Of a stretch of DNA of 64,000 bases, positions 53,533-62,650 are shown in pieces. Position numbers and translations under genes: made by a program. The notes below the pieces were generated by a model. It searched no databases. It saw only the letters and a program-made list of their open reading frames with translations, and was not told where the DNA came from. How positions within the stretch are numbered: position 1 is the stretch's first letter; the number at the start of each line of letters is the position of its first letter. This DNA is from Dryocola clanedunensis (lineage in GTDB: Bacteria > Pseudomonadota > Gammaproteobacteria > Enterobacterales > Enterobacteriaceae), in assembly GCF_025215155.1 (NCBI RefSeq), contig NZ_JALHAM010000122.1. One strand, written 5' to 3'.

Positions 53533-53791
53533 CTTCACGTATCACACCAAAGACAATGCGCTTCTGCGCGCTCAACGTCTGGCAGACCTGCTTCACTGCG
53601 CAGATCACCTTGCAGTCAGCGGGTCAGAAGATAACTCGCGCTTTATTCCCGTGCTTGTTGATATCGCTGCTGACTATGCACAGGCGCTGGTGAATGAGCT
53701 GGATGCTGGTGAAGTGTCCGTGGGTAAAGCTGCGCAGGGGGGGGTGCAATGGCTGAATCATACGAACAGCGCACAGGCAGACTTTGCCTGA
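53525..53791 (+). CDS. Small prophage protein (88 aa)
   Basis: The start is ATG 53525, overlapping the preceding stop by 8 bp with GGGGGT upstream; the longer frame to 53450 is a shadow of the Icd-like gene. It is helical and His/Leu-rich (NALLRAQRLADLLHCADHLA) with no known domain. It overlaps the following gene by 43 bp. Confidence 0.65.
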   Translation: MHNFTYHTKDNALLRAQRLADLLHCADHLAVSGSEDNSRFIPVLVDIAADYAQALVNELDAGEVSVGKAAQGGVQWLNHTNSAQADFA

Positions 53792-54102
53792 AACTGGCGA
53801 AAGCGTACATACGCCACACCCTGAACGACAGCGGCAGACCGGTCGCCTTTGTCAACGCTGACAACGGCCAGCGCGTTATGGTCATGCTTGAGGAGGCGTC
53901 CACGGCTACCTGTATTCGTAAAGGGTTGGTTAACCCGGCTGAGAAGGAATATCCGGGCCAGACGGGGAAGGCTTTCGCCCTGCACATGCTGAATGTTTGC
54001 TTTGATGGTGAAGATATCAGCACCGAAGGGCTGGACGTGATGAACAGTATTTTTGCTGACGGCGTGGCGTCATATTTTGAGCGGGAGAAAAGCAATGACT
54101 AA
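53749..54102 (+). CDS. Small prophage protein (117 aa)
   Basis: A soluble 117-aa protein, start ATG 53749 with a G-rich site (GGGGGGGG) upstream. It has a mixed alpha/beta appearance (RPVAFVNADNGQRVMVMLEE) and no recognisable motif. Overlaps on both sides suggest coupled translation in the early operon. The function is unknown. Confidence 0.7.
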   Translation: MAESYEQRTGRLCLKLAKAYIRHTLNDSGRPVAFVNADNGQRVMVMLEEASTATCIRKGLVNPAEKEYPGQTGKAFALHMLNVCFDGEDISTEGLDVMNSIFADGVASYFEREKSND

Positions 54103-54880
54103 GAAAACTGAACTGGCTCCAGTAGCAGCGTGCGATTTGCAAATCATCGAATATCGCGGGCAGCGTGTGGCGACCACTGAGCAGATGGCTGCGGGTTATG
54201 GTGCCAGTGAGCAGATGATTACCAACAACTATAACCGTAACAAATCACGCTTCGTTGAAGGTAAGCATTACTTCAAACTCACCGGTGAAGAAGTGGAAAT
54301 TTTGCGCAACTCATTCAGAGGTGTGCAAATCTCACCAAAAGCACGTTCGCTGACTCTCTGGACCGAACGCGGCGCGGCCAACCACGCGAAGATACTGGAA
54401 ACCGATCAGGCCTGGGACTACTTCAACGACCTGACTGAGTTCTATTTCAATCGGCGTGAAGCTTTATCATCGCCGGGCGAGTTGAGCCGCCTCGAAATCC
54501 TGCAAATGGCAATTGACGCTGAACAGGGTCGCCTGGCAGAAAAATCCCGCGCTGATGAGGCCGAGCGCACTAAGGCGGAGATTGGCAGCCGCCGCGAAGC
54601 TACGGCTATGGCCACAGCATCGGCAGCGGTTCGCAAATCTAATCAGCTTGCAGAGCGGCTGGGTGAGCACGAGAAACACGCCACCGTCAAAGCAGTGAAG
54701 AAGGTTACCGATACTGAATATCCGTGGCGTCCACTCAAAAAGTGGTGTGTGGAGAATGGCCTGGAACCACACCAGGTGCCGGATAATCAGTTTGGCTTTG
54801 TGAGGTCGTGGCCTCGCGAGGCGTGGCTGGCTGTACACGGTGTGGATCTGACTGCGCTGTACGGAGGTGAGTATGCATAA
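54095..54880 (+). CDS. ORF6N-domain phage regulatory protein
   Basis: 261 aa from ATG 54095 (GAGAAAAGC upstream, 8-bp overlap with the previous stop). The N-terminal ORF6N-type DNA-binding domain includes LQIIEYRGQRVATTEQMAAG and FVEGKHYFKLTGEEVE. A coiled-coil linker rich in Ala/Glu/Arg (about 135-195) and a C-terminal domain (YPWRPLKKWCVENGLEPHQV) follow. ORF6N, KilA-N, Bro and Rha domains form a shared toolkit of phage antirepressors. A switch role is inferred. Confidence 0.82.
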   Translation: MTKKTELAPVAACDLQIIEYRGQRVATTEQMAAGYGASEQMITNNYNRNKSRFVEGKHYFKLTGEEVEILRNSFRGVQISPKARSLTLWTERGAANHAKILETDQAWDYFNDLTEFYFNRREALSSPGELSRLEILQMAIDAEQGRLAEKSRADEAERTKAEIGSRREATAMATASAAVRKSNQLAERLGEHEKHATVKAVKKVTDTEYPWRPLKKWCVENGLEPHQVPDNQFGFVRSWPREAWLAVHGVDLTALYGGEYA

Positions 54881-55043
54881 CCTCAGCTGGACAAGCGCTG
54901 TAGACGCGCTGTCAAAAATCGAGGCCTTGGCCGCTGCCGCGCAGTTCCTGACGGCGAATACTACCGAAAAGCAGCTGTCTCTGGAGTTGATGGCTGTGGT
55001 TGAAGACATTGCCCGTAAAGCGCAGGAGAAATCCAATGACTGA
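54873..55043 (+). CDS. 56-aa prophage protein
   Basis: ATG 54873 has GGAGG 9 bp upstream and overlaps the ORF6N gene by 8 bp. The protein is a short helical peptide (SAVDALSKIEALAAAAQFLT) ending KSND, the same last four residues as the gene ending at 54102. No function can be proposed. Confidence 0.6.
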   Translation: MHNLSWTSAVDALSKIEALAAAAQFLTANTTEKQLSLELMAVVEDIARKAQEKSND

Positions 55044-55341
55044 TATCTATCACCACATCTCACAGCCCTGCCTGCGCGAGAGCAGTACCGAAACGTTGAA
55101 AGAAATGTCTCGTGACTGTGACGCAGCTGTTAGCGGGCTTCTGGCTGGTATGCGAGCGATGGGCAGCATGGCATTCTGGGCTTGCGACAGCGAGAATTAT
55201 TCCCCCAGTCTTGCAGCCGAAGATTTGCGTGACCTTGGCGAGTCGCTGATGTACCTGCCGCGTATTGTTCAGGCGCTGAGCGAAAACGCAAACAATGCCG
55301 ACTTTGAACTCAGGCAGCGTGAAGCTAAGGTCCGAAAATAA
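55036..55341 (+). CDS. Small prophage protein (101 aa)
   Basis: The start is ATG 55036 (AGGAGAAATCC upstream), an 8-bp overlap with the preceding gene. The sequence is all-helical with many acidic residues (ESSTETLKEMSRDCDAAVSG). No family is recognised. It ends the first cluster of early genes; a hairpin TCAGGCCG/CGGCCTGA at 55395-55420 follows. Confidence 0.68.
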   Translation: MTDIYHHISQPCLRESSTETLKEMSRDCDAAVSGLLAGMRAMGSMAFWACDSENYSPSLAAEDLRDLGESLMYLPRIVQALSENANNADFELRQREAKVRK

Positions 55342-55440
55342 CGGAACGCCTTTAGCTAAATAAAGCAGCCATTAACGAAAAATATTAACAGCCGTCAGGC
55401 CGGGGACTCGCTCGGCCTGAATAAGGGGAAAGGTTTATTT

Positions 55441-55821
55441 ATGTCAGTCACGAAAAACTCGCTGGAATTAAATCGCAAGCATCTTGCAGGTGCATTTATT
55501 GAATATTGCATGAGGAGAAATCAGGGTATGCCGGTGCTCAATCTTCTGGTCGGTCGGCGACCTGTAGCCATTGGCGCACTGAATGAACACGCGGTGTGCA
55601 ACTGCCTGATTCAGATCTTCGAGAAGCAGTGCATTCAGAAATATGGCGCTGGCAAAGCTGAGTCCATGCTCACGGAAACATATTCAGAAATGCTGAGCAA
55701 AGATAACAGCCGCCTGATGCCGGACGGCGTGGATTTTATTAATGAGGTTATGAAAGAAGCCGTATCGGCAGCCATTAAAAACCCGACGGGTAATAACTTT
55801 GGTCTGGAGGTGTATTCATGA
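55441..55821 (+). CDS. Prophage protein of unknown function (126 aa)
   Basis: A soluble protein with GGGGAAAGG upstream of the ATG. It contains a Cys/His-poor helical region and no motif I recognise. It overlaps the next gene by 4 bp (ATGA), so it belongs to the replication-side operon leading to the primase gene. Confidence 0.68.
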   Translation: MSVTKNSLELNRKHLAGAFIEYCMRRNQGMPVLNLLVGRRPVAIGALNEHAVCNCLIQIFEKQCIQKYGAGKAESMLTETYSEMLSKDNSRLMPDGVDFINEVMKEAVSAAIKNPTGNNFGLEVYS

Positions 55822-56432
55822 GTCATTTAACCCTGCCTGAAATTATCCACGATGGTGAATTCATCCTGACCGCCGGCACTGACGATAACGGCAATCCAGA
55901 GGTGGTTGTGCATGCTGCCCACGGGAACACTTTCGTCGCGTTCATCACGTTCGATGATATTCCTCGCTGGGTCAGTGAGCTGGACACACCCAGTGTACCG
56001 CTGGAAATGGTGCTGATGGCGTACTGGGCTATGCACCAGGAGGCAAATAACGAGGAAACCATGCTCCTGTTCTGGCGCTGGATTGTTGCAGCAGCATTTG
56101 ATCGTGAACAGCGGGAGGAGAACGGTACGGTCCAGGTTGAATGGCGACCAGGTGATACGCGGGAATGCGCTCTGTATGTCGGGAAATTCGGCGCTATGAA
56201 TCTTTACCCTTGTGCAGAACGTCTGGCGATGGCTAACAACATCGAAGGCGCGCTGATTGAGCGCTATGGTCGGGAGCAGGGAACCCGTAATGCCATCGAG
56301 TTTTATGTGGCAATGAAAGAACGGGAAGGAGGGCTGACGGAGCTGGGACGACAGGTGCTTTCTGATTTGCATGACACGTTTATCCGGGAGCTTAACGACA
56401 CCGGCTTACCTGAAACACCGACAACTCACTGA
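55818..56432 (+). CDS. Prophage protein of unknown function (204 aa)
   Basis: An acidic soluble protein, with many Asp/Glu at its N-terminus (IHDGEFILTAGTDDNGNPEV) and a helical C-terminus. There is no signal or membrane segment and no family recognition. It immediately precedes the primase-helicase gene (10-bp gap holding an AGGAGG site) and may be an accessory replication protein, by position only. Confidence 0.68.
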   Translation: MSHLTLPEIIHDGEFILTAGTDDNGNPEVVVHAAHGNTFVAFITFDDIPRWVSELDTPSVPLEMVLMAYWAMHQEANNEETMLLFWRWIVAAAFDREQREENGTVQVEWRPGDTRECALYVGKFGAMNLYPCAERLAMANNIEGALIERYGREQGTRNAIEFYVAMKEREGGLTELGRQVLSDLHDTFIRELNDTGLPETPTTH

Positions 56433-56442
56433 GGAGGCAATG

Positions 56443-59109
56443 ATGCGAAATATTGATTTTATTCGCGAGGTGACCGTCTCAGCTGCAGGCAAATGGCCTG
56501 AAATACTGCAGGCGCTGGGAGCTGACCTGCCGCGCACATCGGGTGTGCATGGCCCATGCCCCGCCTGCGGCGGTAAAGATCGCTTCCGGTTCGATGATAA
56601 CGAGCGCGGGAGCCATATCTGCAATCAGTGCGGTGCAGGCGACGGACTGGAGCTGGTGGGCAAGATGCAGAATTGCGATGCAACCGCAGCCGCCAGAGCG
56701 GTTGCAGATATTCTGTCTGTACCGTTACCTGAACGCAGGATGACGGTGACGCCGAAAACGGAGGCACCTCGTCGCGTGGCAGACAAGGTGGCGCAGCTGG
56801 AGGCTAAAACCACGCCGGGCCTGTCTGCTTACCTGGCTTCAAAGGGCCTTCAATGCACCTTCCCGCTACTGTCTGATGGCTCGCTGTTAGTTACGCTGAC
56901 TAACGGAAACGGAGAGGTCACGGGCGCGCAGGTCATTAAGCCTGATGGTGCCAAGCGTCTGATTGCCGGGACGGTGAAGAAAGGGGCTTTCTGCGTGGTT
57001 AATTCCGTTGAATCGACGGAAACGATAGTGATCGCAGAAGGGTTTGCCACTGCGCTTACCGTTCAGCTTCTTTGTCCTGATGCGATGACGGTAGCGGCAA
57101 TCGATGCCGGGAATCTTCTGCCGGTGGCTCTGGTGCTACGCGAAAAGCACCCACAGGCCAGGCTGATTATTGCCGGAGATAACGACTACCACGCGCCGGA
57201 CGATTTCGACGGCCATGGGAAATCAAAGGTAAACACCGGCAGGATCGCCGCTGAAAAAACTGCTGCAGCTGTAAAAGGTGAGGTTGCCATTCCGCCTGGT
57301 GATAAAAAGGCCGACTGGGATGATTACCGGCAGGAGCGCGGTGAAGAGGCTGCCCGGGAAGCATTTTACCGCTGCCTTCATACCCCGGAGGTGGTTGCTG
57401 GTGCCGCTGCATCGCCTGGTGACCTCAGACCATTTGTTGACGACCGGCGGGGCTGTTTGTGGTGGGTTGAGCCAAAGCTCGACAAAGACACCGGCGAGGT
57501 TATGGAGAAGGAAACCTGGCTTTCAACGTTTGTGGAAGTGATGGGCGTCGGTGAGGACGATGCCGAGCGCTACCTTATTCTCTCCTGGACGCCGGAAGGT
57601 TCAACCGAAAAACGTACTGAAGCCGTTCCGCTGTGTGATATCGGCGAGCGTGAAGGATGGGCGCGCATGAAGAAAGGCGGCGTGCTGGTTGCTTCTAAAA
57701 CCGGGTTGAAATCCATTCTCGCTGACCACCTTCAGCGCAGCGGTAAACGTGATCTGTGGGCTATCGCCGGGGCCACCGGCTGGCAGTACGGCGCGTACAT
57801 CATGCCGGATGGTTCGGTTATCGGTGAGCCTCAGAAGCCAGTGATGTTTAACGGTCGTTCTGCCGCAGCCAGAGGCTATGAAATCAAGGGGTCGGTGGAA
57901 AGCTGGAAAGGTTCTGTCGCCGCACTGGCCCGGGGTAATCCGTCGATGATGCTGGGGATCGCCTGTTCCTTTGCCGCACCACTTATTGGACTGGCGGGCG
58001 CAGATGGTTTTGGTGTTCACCTCTTCGGCGGATCCTCCGCAGGTAAGACGACGACCGCGAATGCAGCGAGTAGCGTCTGGGGCTGCCCGGACGCGCTGAA
58101 ACTCACCTGGTATTCAACGGCTCTCGGGCTGGTTAACGAGGCCGCAGCGCACAACGACGGATTCATGCCGCTGGATGAAATCGGGCAGGGAAGCAACCGC
58201 CGTGCCGTGGCGGAATCCGCATACGCTCTTTTTAACGGCGTCGGCAAAATCCAGGGTGCGAAAGAGGGTGGTAACCGGGATCTAAAACGCTGGCGGGCAA
58301 TGGCATTCAGCACCGGGGAAATTGACCTTGAAAGTTATATCCGGGCCGACGGCGGGAAGATTAACGCCGGGCAGCTGGTACGCCTGCTTAACGTTCCTAT
58401 CACCCGGGCAACGGAATTTCACGGTCTGAAAGACGGCAAGGCCCATGCCGATGCGATGAAAGATGCCTACCAGAATCATCATGGTGCGGCTGGTCATGCA
58501 TGGGTGACATGGCTGTGTGGGCACCACAGTCAGGCGATTGAATCTGTCAGAGAGGCCGAGCGTCGCTGGGCCGGACTGTTACCAGAGCTGGCCAGTGAGC
58601 AGGTGCGCAGGGTGGGTTCACGCTTCGCCATCCTTGAAGCGGCACTCCTCCTTTCCAGTGGGATGACGGGCTGGAATGAATCAGACATTCGTGACGCGCT
58701 CCAGCACAGCTTTAATGCCTGGGTGACTGAATTCGGACTGGGTAACCGTGAGGCTAAGGCGTGGACAGAACAGGCGGAAGCTTTTCTGCAGCGCCACGGC
58801 TTCAGTCGCTATCTGCCTTACCCTGATTCCGACCCGCGAGATTTGCCAATTAAGGATCTCGCCGGGTACCGGGTTACCAGCCAGCTGAATGACACGGTGG
58901 TATTCCACACCTGGCCCTCCGTTTTCCGCGATGAAATCGCCGCAGGGGCCAACTATGTTGCCTTTGCTCAGGTGCTGGCTGAGGCCGGGATGCTGGACAA
59001 GCCGAAGAAGGGGATCACCAAGAAAACACTACAGCACAACGGTAAGCAGCGCCATTTCGTGGTGCTGAACATGGCTGTGGATGATGACGATGAAGGAGAG
59101 ACACTATGA
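56443..59109 (+). CDS. Phage primase/helicase: Zn ribbon, Toprim, DUF927 ATPase
   Basis: 888 aa from the second of two adjacent ATGs (56443), which lies 5 bp from AGGAGG. Domains in order are: a P4-alpha-like zinc ribbon (HGPCPACGGKDRFRFDD ... ICNQCGAGDG), a Toprim-like region (VVIAEGFATAL; LIIAGDND; DWDDYR) and a DUF927 helicase-like ATPase (Walker A GGSSAGKTTTA, Walker B-like FMPLDEIGQ). It would synthesise primers and unwind DNA for prophage replication. It is followed by an SSB gene with a 4-bp overlap. Confidence 0.9.
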   Translation: MRNIDFIREVTVSAAGKWPEILQALGADLPRTSGVHGPCPACGGKDRFRFDDNERGSHICNQCGAGDGLELVGKMQNCDATAAARAVADILSVPLPERRMTVTPKTEAPRRVADKVAQLEAKTTPGLSAYLASKGLQCTFPLLSDGSLLVTLTNGNGEVTGAQVIKPDGAKRLIAGTVKKGAFCVVNSVESTETIVIAEGFATALTVQLLCPDAMTVAAIDAGNLLPVALVLREKHPQARLIIAGDNDYHAPDDFDGHGKSKVNTGRIAAEKTAAAVKGEVAIPPGDKKADWDDYRQERGEEAAREAFYRCLHTPEVVAGAAASPGDLRPFVDDRRGCLWWVEPKLDKDTGEVMEKETWLSTFVEVMGVGEDDAERYLILSWTPEGSTEKRTEAVPLCDIGEREGWARMKKGGVLVASKTGLKSILADHLQRSGKRDLWAIAGATGWQYGAYIMPDGSVIGEPQKPVMFNGRSAAARGYEIKGSVESWKGSVAALARGNPSMMLGIACSFAAPLIGLAGADGFGVHLFGGSSAGKTTTANAASSVWGCPDALKLTWYSTALGLVNEAAAHNDGFMPLDEIGQGSNRRAVAESAYALFNGVGKIQGAKEGGNRDLKRWRAMAFSTGEIDLESYIRADGGKINAGQLVRLLNVPITRATEFHGLKDGKAHADAMKDAYQNHHGAAGHAWVTWLCGHHSQAIESVREAERRWAGLLPELASEQVRRVGSRFAILEAALLLSSGMTGWNESDIRDALQHSFNAWVTEFGLGNREAKAWTEQAEAFLQRHGFSRYLPYPDSDPRDLPIKDLAGYRVTSQLNDTVVFHTWPSVFRDEIAAGANYVAFAQVLAEAGMLDKPKKGITKKTLQHNGKQRHFVVLNMAVDDDDEGETL

Positions 59110-59510
59110 CAGCACAACTCGCGGCACACGGTCGGCTGGTGGCCGACGTCCAGACGAAAACAACCGGAAACGGAACCAGTATGGCCTTCGCGCGTATGGC
59201 GGTCCCGCTGCCCTGCAGGGCGTCTGACAACGGTGAAACCACATTGTGGCTGGGCATCACTGCTTTCGGTAAGCAGGCTGATTTTCTGTCCCGTCATCAG
59301 AAGGGCGATCTGATTAGCGTGTCGGGTGCCATGCAGGTAAACCAGTGGACCGGGCAGGACGGCACCACCCAGAGCGGTTATTCAATGGTCGCTGAATCGG
59401 TCATCAGCGCACGAACGGTAAGAGGCGGCGGTAGAAAGCCAGCGAACACCCGATGTGCAAATCCAGCGCCGGCAGGTTCGGATGACTTTGAGGATGACGT
59501 GCCGTTTTGA
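59106..59510 (+). CDS. Phage single-stranded DNA-binding protein
   Basis: A 134-aa OB-fold protein (about residues 8-100, with GRLVADVQTKTTGNGTSMAF and KGDLISVSGAMQVNQWTGQD). A basic linker and the acidic tip DDFEDDVPF follow; the last residues match the SSB C-terminal interaction peptide. It is shorter than host SSB. It is translationally coupled to the primase gene. Confidence 0.88.
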   Translation: MTAQLAAHGRLVADVQTKTTGNGTSMAFARMAVPLPCRASDNGETTLWLGITAFGKQADFLSRHQKGDLISVSGAMQVNQWTGQDGTTQSGYSMVAESVISARTVRGGGRKPANTRCANPAPAGSDDFEDDVPF

Positions 59511-59562
59511 TTATTAATGGCGGGGATACCCGCCTGAATCTTACTGGATACCGGGTGTGCAT

Positions 59563-60555
59563 ATGAAAGATGAAGATAAAGAAAACATCCTTCGCCTTAA
59601 GCGTGAGGGTATGGGGTACAAATCTATTTCCCGGGTGACCGGGGTCAATATTAATACCGTGAAAAGCCTGTGTCGTCGCTCCGGCCTGTTCCGCGACAAT
59701 CCCGAACACCGGGTGCTCTTTACGATACCGGAGCCAAAATACAGCAGGGAGCTGGCGACTGTTAAACCGTTACCGCTCCAGCGCGCCATCACCGGGCATA
59801 AACAGACAGATGCGTATTTATGGGTGCTTGAGGTGATTAAGCTGAACGAGCCTGCCCATCTTGAAGCGGCTCAGGCCGCACTGGAAAAACTGACGATTTC
59901 CCCGAAAGACGCACAGAAGCGTTACACACGTTACCTCCAGGACAACGGTGTGGACAGCTTCAATATTATGTTCGGCACGATGTCGATGGATGACCCGCAG
60001 CACTACATCAAAAACGCGAGGGAGCAGGCTGCACGGGCAGCAGAAGTTCGCGCAGTGTTTGGCAGTTATGAGGCGATCTACCACGAGCTAACGCCTCCTG
60101 AACAAATGTTGGAAGATGCGCTGGGCTGGATTTTCGATGACAGCTATGGCTGGACGGAAGAAGAAAAACAGCGGGGAGGTATTCACGGTGAGCGTGTCAT
60201 GGAAATGTACGATTTAAGGACGAATAAAGCGCTCGATAGCATGGAGAATGTTCTCCCTGAGCCATACACGCTGTCGGATGTGGTGCGTGAATTTCAGTAC
60301 TGGGACTGGGTTTATCGCATGAGAAGCACTGCCAGAAAAGAAATCGATCCTGGCGCTTATGGGGATGACGGAGGGGCTGTAAGCGAGCGGGAAAGCTGGC
60401 TTGATAAGAAGCTTGAGACAATCAGACCAGTAAGCCGGGAAGAGGCGCTGGAGGTGCTGAAATGGTATCTGCAAAGCGAGCGTCATCAGGGCTGTATGGA
60501 TGCTGACAGTGACGGCGTGTATCTCAATCTCATTGGCTTCCATGATGCGAAATAG
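59563..60555 (+). CDS. HTH-containing prophage protein
   Basis: 330 aa from ATG 59563; a GTG at 59557 is an alternative. The first 45 residues form a clear HTH (LKREGMGYKSISRVTGVNINTVKSLCRR) like that of recombinase or sigma-4-type domains. The remaining 285 residues are helical and acidic, without a motif known to me. Position between SSB and Q suggests a transcription or replication regulator. No catalytic residues for recombination are seen. Confidence 0.68.
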   Translation: MKDEDKENILRLKREGMGYKSISRVTGVNINTVKSLCRRSGLFRDNPEHRVLFTIPEPKYSRELATVKPLPLQRAITGHKQTDAYLWVLEVIKLNEPAHLEAAQAALEKLTISPKDAQKRYTRYLQDNGVDSFNIMFGTMSMDDPQHYIKNAREQAARAAEVRAVFGSYEAIYHELTPPEQMLEDALGWIFDDSYGWTEEEKQRGGIHGERVMEMYDLRTNKALDSMENVLPEPYTLSDVVREFQYWDWVYRMRSTARKEIDPGAYGDDGGAVSERESWLDKKLETIRPVSREEALEVLKWYLQSERHQGCMDADSDGVYLNLIGFHDAK

Positions 60556-60641
60556 TGATATTTCACAAAGTGCAATGAAGTGGTTGTTTGTTGCATTAAG
60601 TGGGATAATAACTATGTCCGGTCACGTTAAAGGTATCCAGC

Positions 60642-61424
60642 ATGAAACTCGAATCGTCATTGAAGCACTTTAGCCCGCAGGGACTGGCTATCACCGATTC
60701 TTCCAAATCCACCTCGCCGGACAGGATCACTGGTACCGACGTTATGGCCGCGCTCGGTTCTACGGCAGCGAAAGCAAGGTTTGGGCTCTGTGCGTTTCTC
60801 GGTAAAAACGGCATTAGCGCAGGAGACGAAGATAAAGCGGTGCAAGAGCTGGCACGAATGGCGATGGATAATGCGCCAAAGAATGTGCGTAAAGCAGCGG
60901 GCGCTCAGTTTGGCAACTGCATGCTCATTCTGGCACGCTTCGCCTTTACTGAATATTCTCGCTCGGCTGGGAGCTCGTCAGAATGCCCACACTGCAAAGG
61001 TAAAGGGCTGGTGGAGTTTCAGGAACAGGTGGTTCGTTACCCTGGCTACATCGGCGCGGACGGCGAAGAGAAGATAGCCCCCTGGGTAGAGATGCAGACG
61101 GTTAAGAAACAATGCCACCATTGTGACGGAAAAGGAGCTTTATCAGTTCGCTGCCGGTGCAAAGGGATCGGGCGCGTACTCGACCGGAAGGCCACCACCG
61201 AGCAGGGCGCTCCGGTATTCAAAGAATGTGAGCGCTGTACGGGGAAGGGGTTTGCGAGCATGCCCTCAACAAACGTACACAAAGCGATCCTGAACCTTGT
61301 TCCCGACCTGCATGTCAGAACATGGACGCGCAACTGGAAACCCTTCTATGACGGTCTGGTGCAGGAATGCCGCTGGGCAGAAGGAAAGGCAGAAATAGTG
61401 TTCGAATGCGCAACTAAGTTTTGA
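60642..61424 (+). CDS. Antitermination protein Q-like
   Basis: 260 aa. Two zinc-finger-like clusters of repeated CxxCxGKG type (CPHCKGKGL; CHHCDGKGA; CERCTGKGF) are the hallmark of the Q family of phage 82/lambdoid type. Q loads on RNA polymerase at the late promoter and lets it read through terminators into lysis and morphogenesis genes. The two intrinsic terminators at 61535 and 61603 lie directly downstream, as expected for the late-promoter leader. Confidence 0.88.
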   Translation: MKLESSLKHFSPQGLAITDSSKSTSPDRITGTDVMAALGSTAAKARFGLCAFLGKNGISAGDEDKAVQELARMAMDNAPKNVRKAAGAQFGNCMLILARFAFTEYSRSAGSSSECPHCKGKGLVEFQEQVVRYPGYIGADGEEKIAPWVEMQTVKKQCHHCDGKGALSVRCRCKGIGRVLDRKATTEQGAPVFKECERCTGKGFASMPSTNVHKAILNLVPDLHVRTWTRNWKPFYDGLVQECRWAEGKAEIVFECATKF

Positions 61425-61534
61425 ACGATGGCAGCATTATTTTGAATTTTAATGCTGAAAAGCTTGATTTTGTCCGAAGTTGTCGTGTAAGCTTCTAATC
61501 GTGGGAAGTTGTTAATACCGCCACTTACATGAAA

Positions 61535-61554
61535 CCTCGCTCCGGCGGGGTTTT
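61535..61554 (+). terminator. Terminator in the late leader region
   Basis: CCTCGC-TCCG-GCGGGG followed by TTTT. It lies 110 bp after Q and ahead of the cargo gene. It is a candidate terminator overridden by Q; the 61425-61534 stretch should hold the late promoter, but I could not fix its hexamers. Confidence 0.65.
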
Positions 61555-61602
61555 GTCGTTTTGGAGGTACCGTTTTCCCCACGGCACAGGGAACTGCAAC
61601 AG

Positions 61603-61626
61603 GCTCGCTTCGGCGGGCTTTTTTTT
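61603..61626 (+). terminator. Second terminator in the late leader region
   Basis: GCTCGC-TTCG-GCGGGC followed by eight T, a strong intrinsic terminator 85 bp before the cargo gene start. Two terminators in series between Q and the lysis genes fit a Q-controlled late operon. Confidence 0.75.
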
Positions 61627-61711
61627 ATCAGCGATTACACGGTAATCAAAATAAATATCTCATCTGTCTGTTTTGACAATCCTATGGCATGAAATGAAAA
61701 GAGAGGAAAGT

Positions 61712-62554
61712 ATGATTTATTTTATGAATGCATTAAAAAGAATATCTGTTGCGGCAGCTTTTGTTTTATCTGGTTTGGCGGGTCATGCTTTTGCCGCGGA
61801 TACGGGAATACTCGATAAATTGAATGCACAGTATCTTAATACTGTCGATACCTGTGAGGATGGTAGCCCAGCATTTTATTGCTCTGGCGTTATGGTGAGA
61901 GCAACTCCAAATAATGACGAGCGATTCAACGCAGATCCAACCGATAATGCAGCATTTTCATATTACCGAAAGGATATAGCTCCATCGTCGGCCTTGGGTT
62001 TTTATGGGGCCAATGGCTTTATCTTTAAACCTCAGGCAGAGGCTATTGCTACTGGTCTGGCAGTTAATTACCAGTGTTCTTTCCCATACGACGGGGCAAC
62101 CAACGAGCGACCGGCCAGTACGTTGGGTCCACATTGCGGTACCGAACTAACTTATAGAGATGGTTCAACGATTTTCTACGATTCATGCAAAGATGCTGGC
62201 GTGACAGATGTCGATAGCTTTGTGGCTTTTATGGAGCAGCCCAATTTAGATATGAATGAATTAGGGCTGAAACAATGTGCATTTGATTCAAATGACCCTG
62301 ATGATTTTGCTCTATCAGTCCAGAGTTACGCAGCTGGACCAGCAAAAGGCGCGTGGTCAGAAACCGATCTTGATGCCTGGGTGAATGGTAAGAAACTTCC
62401 GTTGGATGCATTTTTTTATTTGGTCGATCATGACTCCTCGCGAACAATTGCTCTGAGTGATAGAGATTTATATAACAGCGAATTTGGAGTCTATTTGCCA
62501 GTTGTTGGAATTGATCTCGACAAACCGGATGCTCCATTTGTCATTGAGGAATAA
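61712..62554 (+). CDS. Secreted cargo (moron) protein, possible halovibrin-like
   Basis: 280 aa from ATG 61712 (GAGAGGAAAGT upstream). A Sec signal peptide covers residues 1-28 (ISVAAAFVLSGLAGHAFA, cut before ADTG). The mature part has LNAQYLNTVDTC, PAFYCSGVMVRAT and a Phe/Tyr-rich FSYYRKDIAPSSALGFYGANG, with six or more cysteines. This pattern recalls halovibrin HvnA-type secreted proteins, from memory only and with low certainty. It is richer in AT than the surrounding phage genes. Its site between the Q terminators and holins is typical of lysogenic-conversion cargo. Confidence 0.75.
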   Translation: MIYFMNALKRISVAAAFVLSGLAGHAFAADTGILDKLNAQYLNTVDTCEDGSPAFYCSGVMVRATPNNDERFNADPTDNAAFSYYRKDIAPSSALGFYGANGFIFKPQAEAIATGLAVNYQCSFPYDGATNERPASTLGPHCGTELTYRDGSTIFYDSCKDAGVTDVDSFVAFMEQPNLDMNELGLKQCAFDSNDPDDFALSVQSYAAGPAKGAWSETDLDAWVNGKKLPLDAFFYLVDHDSSRTIALSDRDLYNSEFGVYLPVVGIDLDKPDAPFVIEE

Positions 62555-62650
62555 GTTGCGCTCTTATCATGCGTCCTGTGGGGCGCATTATTAAGACCGT
62601 CAAATCAGGCCCTGGATAATGCTAGGGTTTTGTCTCTTATGGAGGATCTC

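Noticed and set aside
56371..56442. N-terminal 24-codon extension of the primase gene
   Set aside because: It overlaps the end of the preceding gene in another frame, and AGGAGG points to the ATG pair at 56440/56443.
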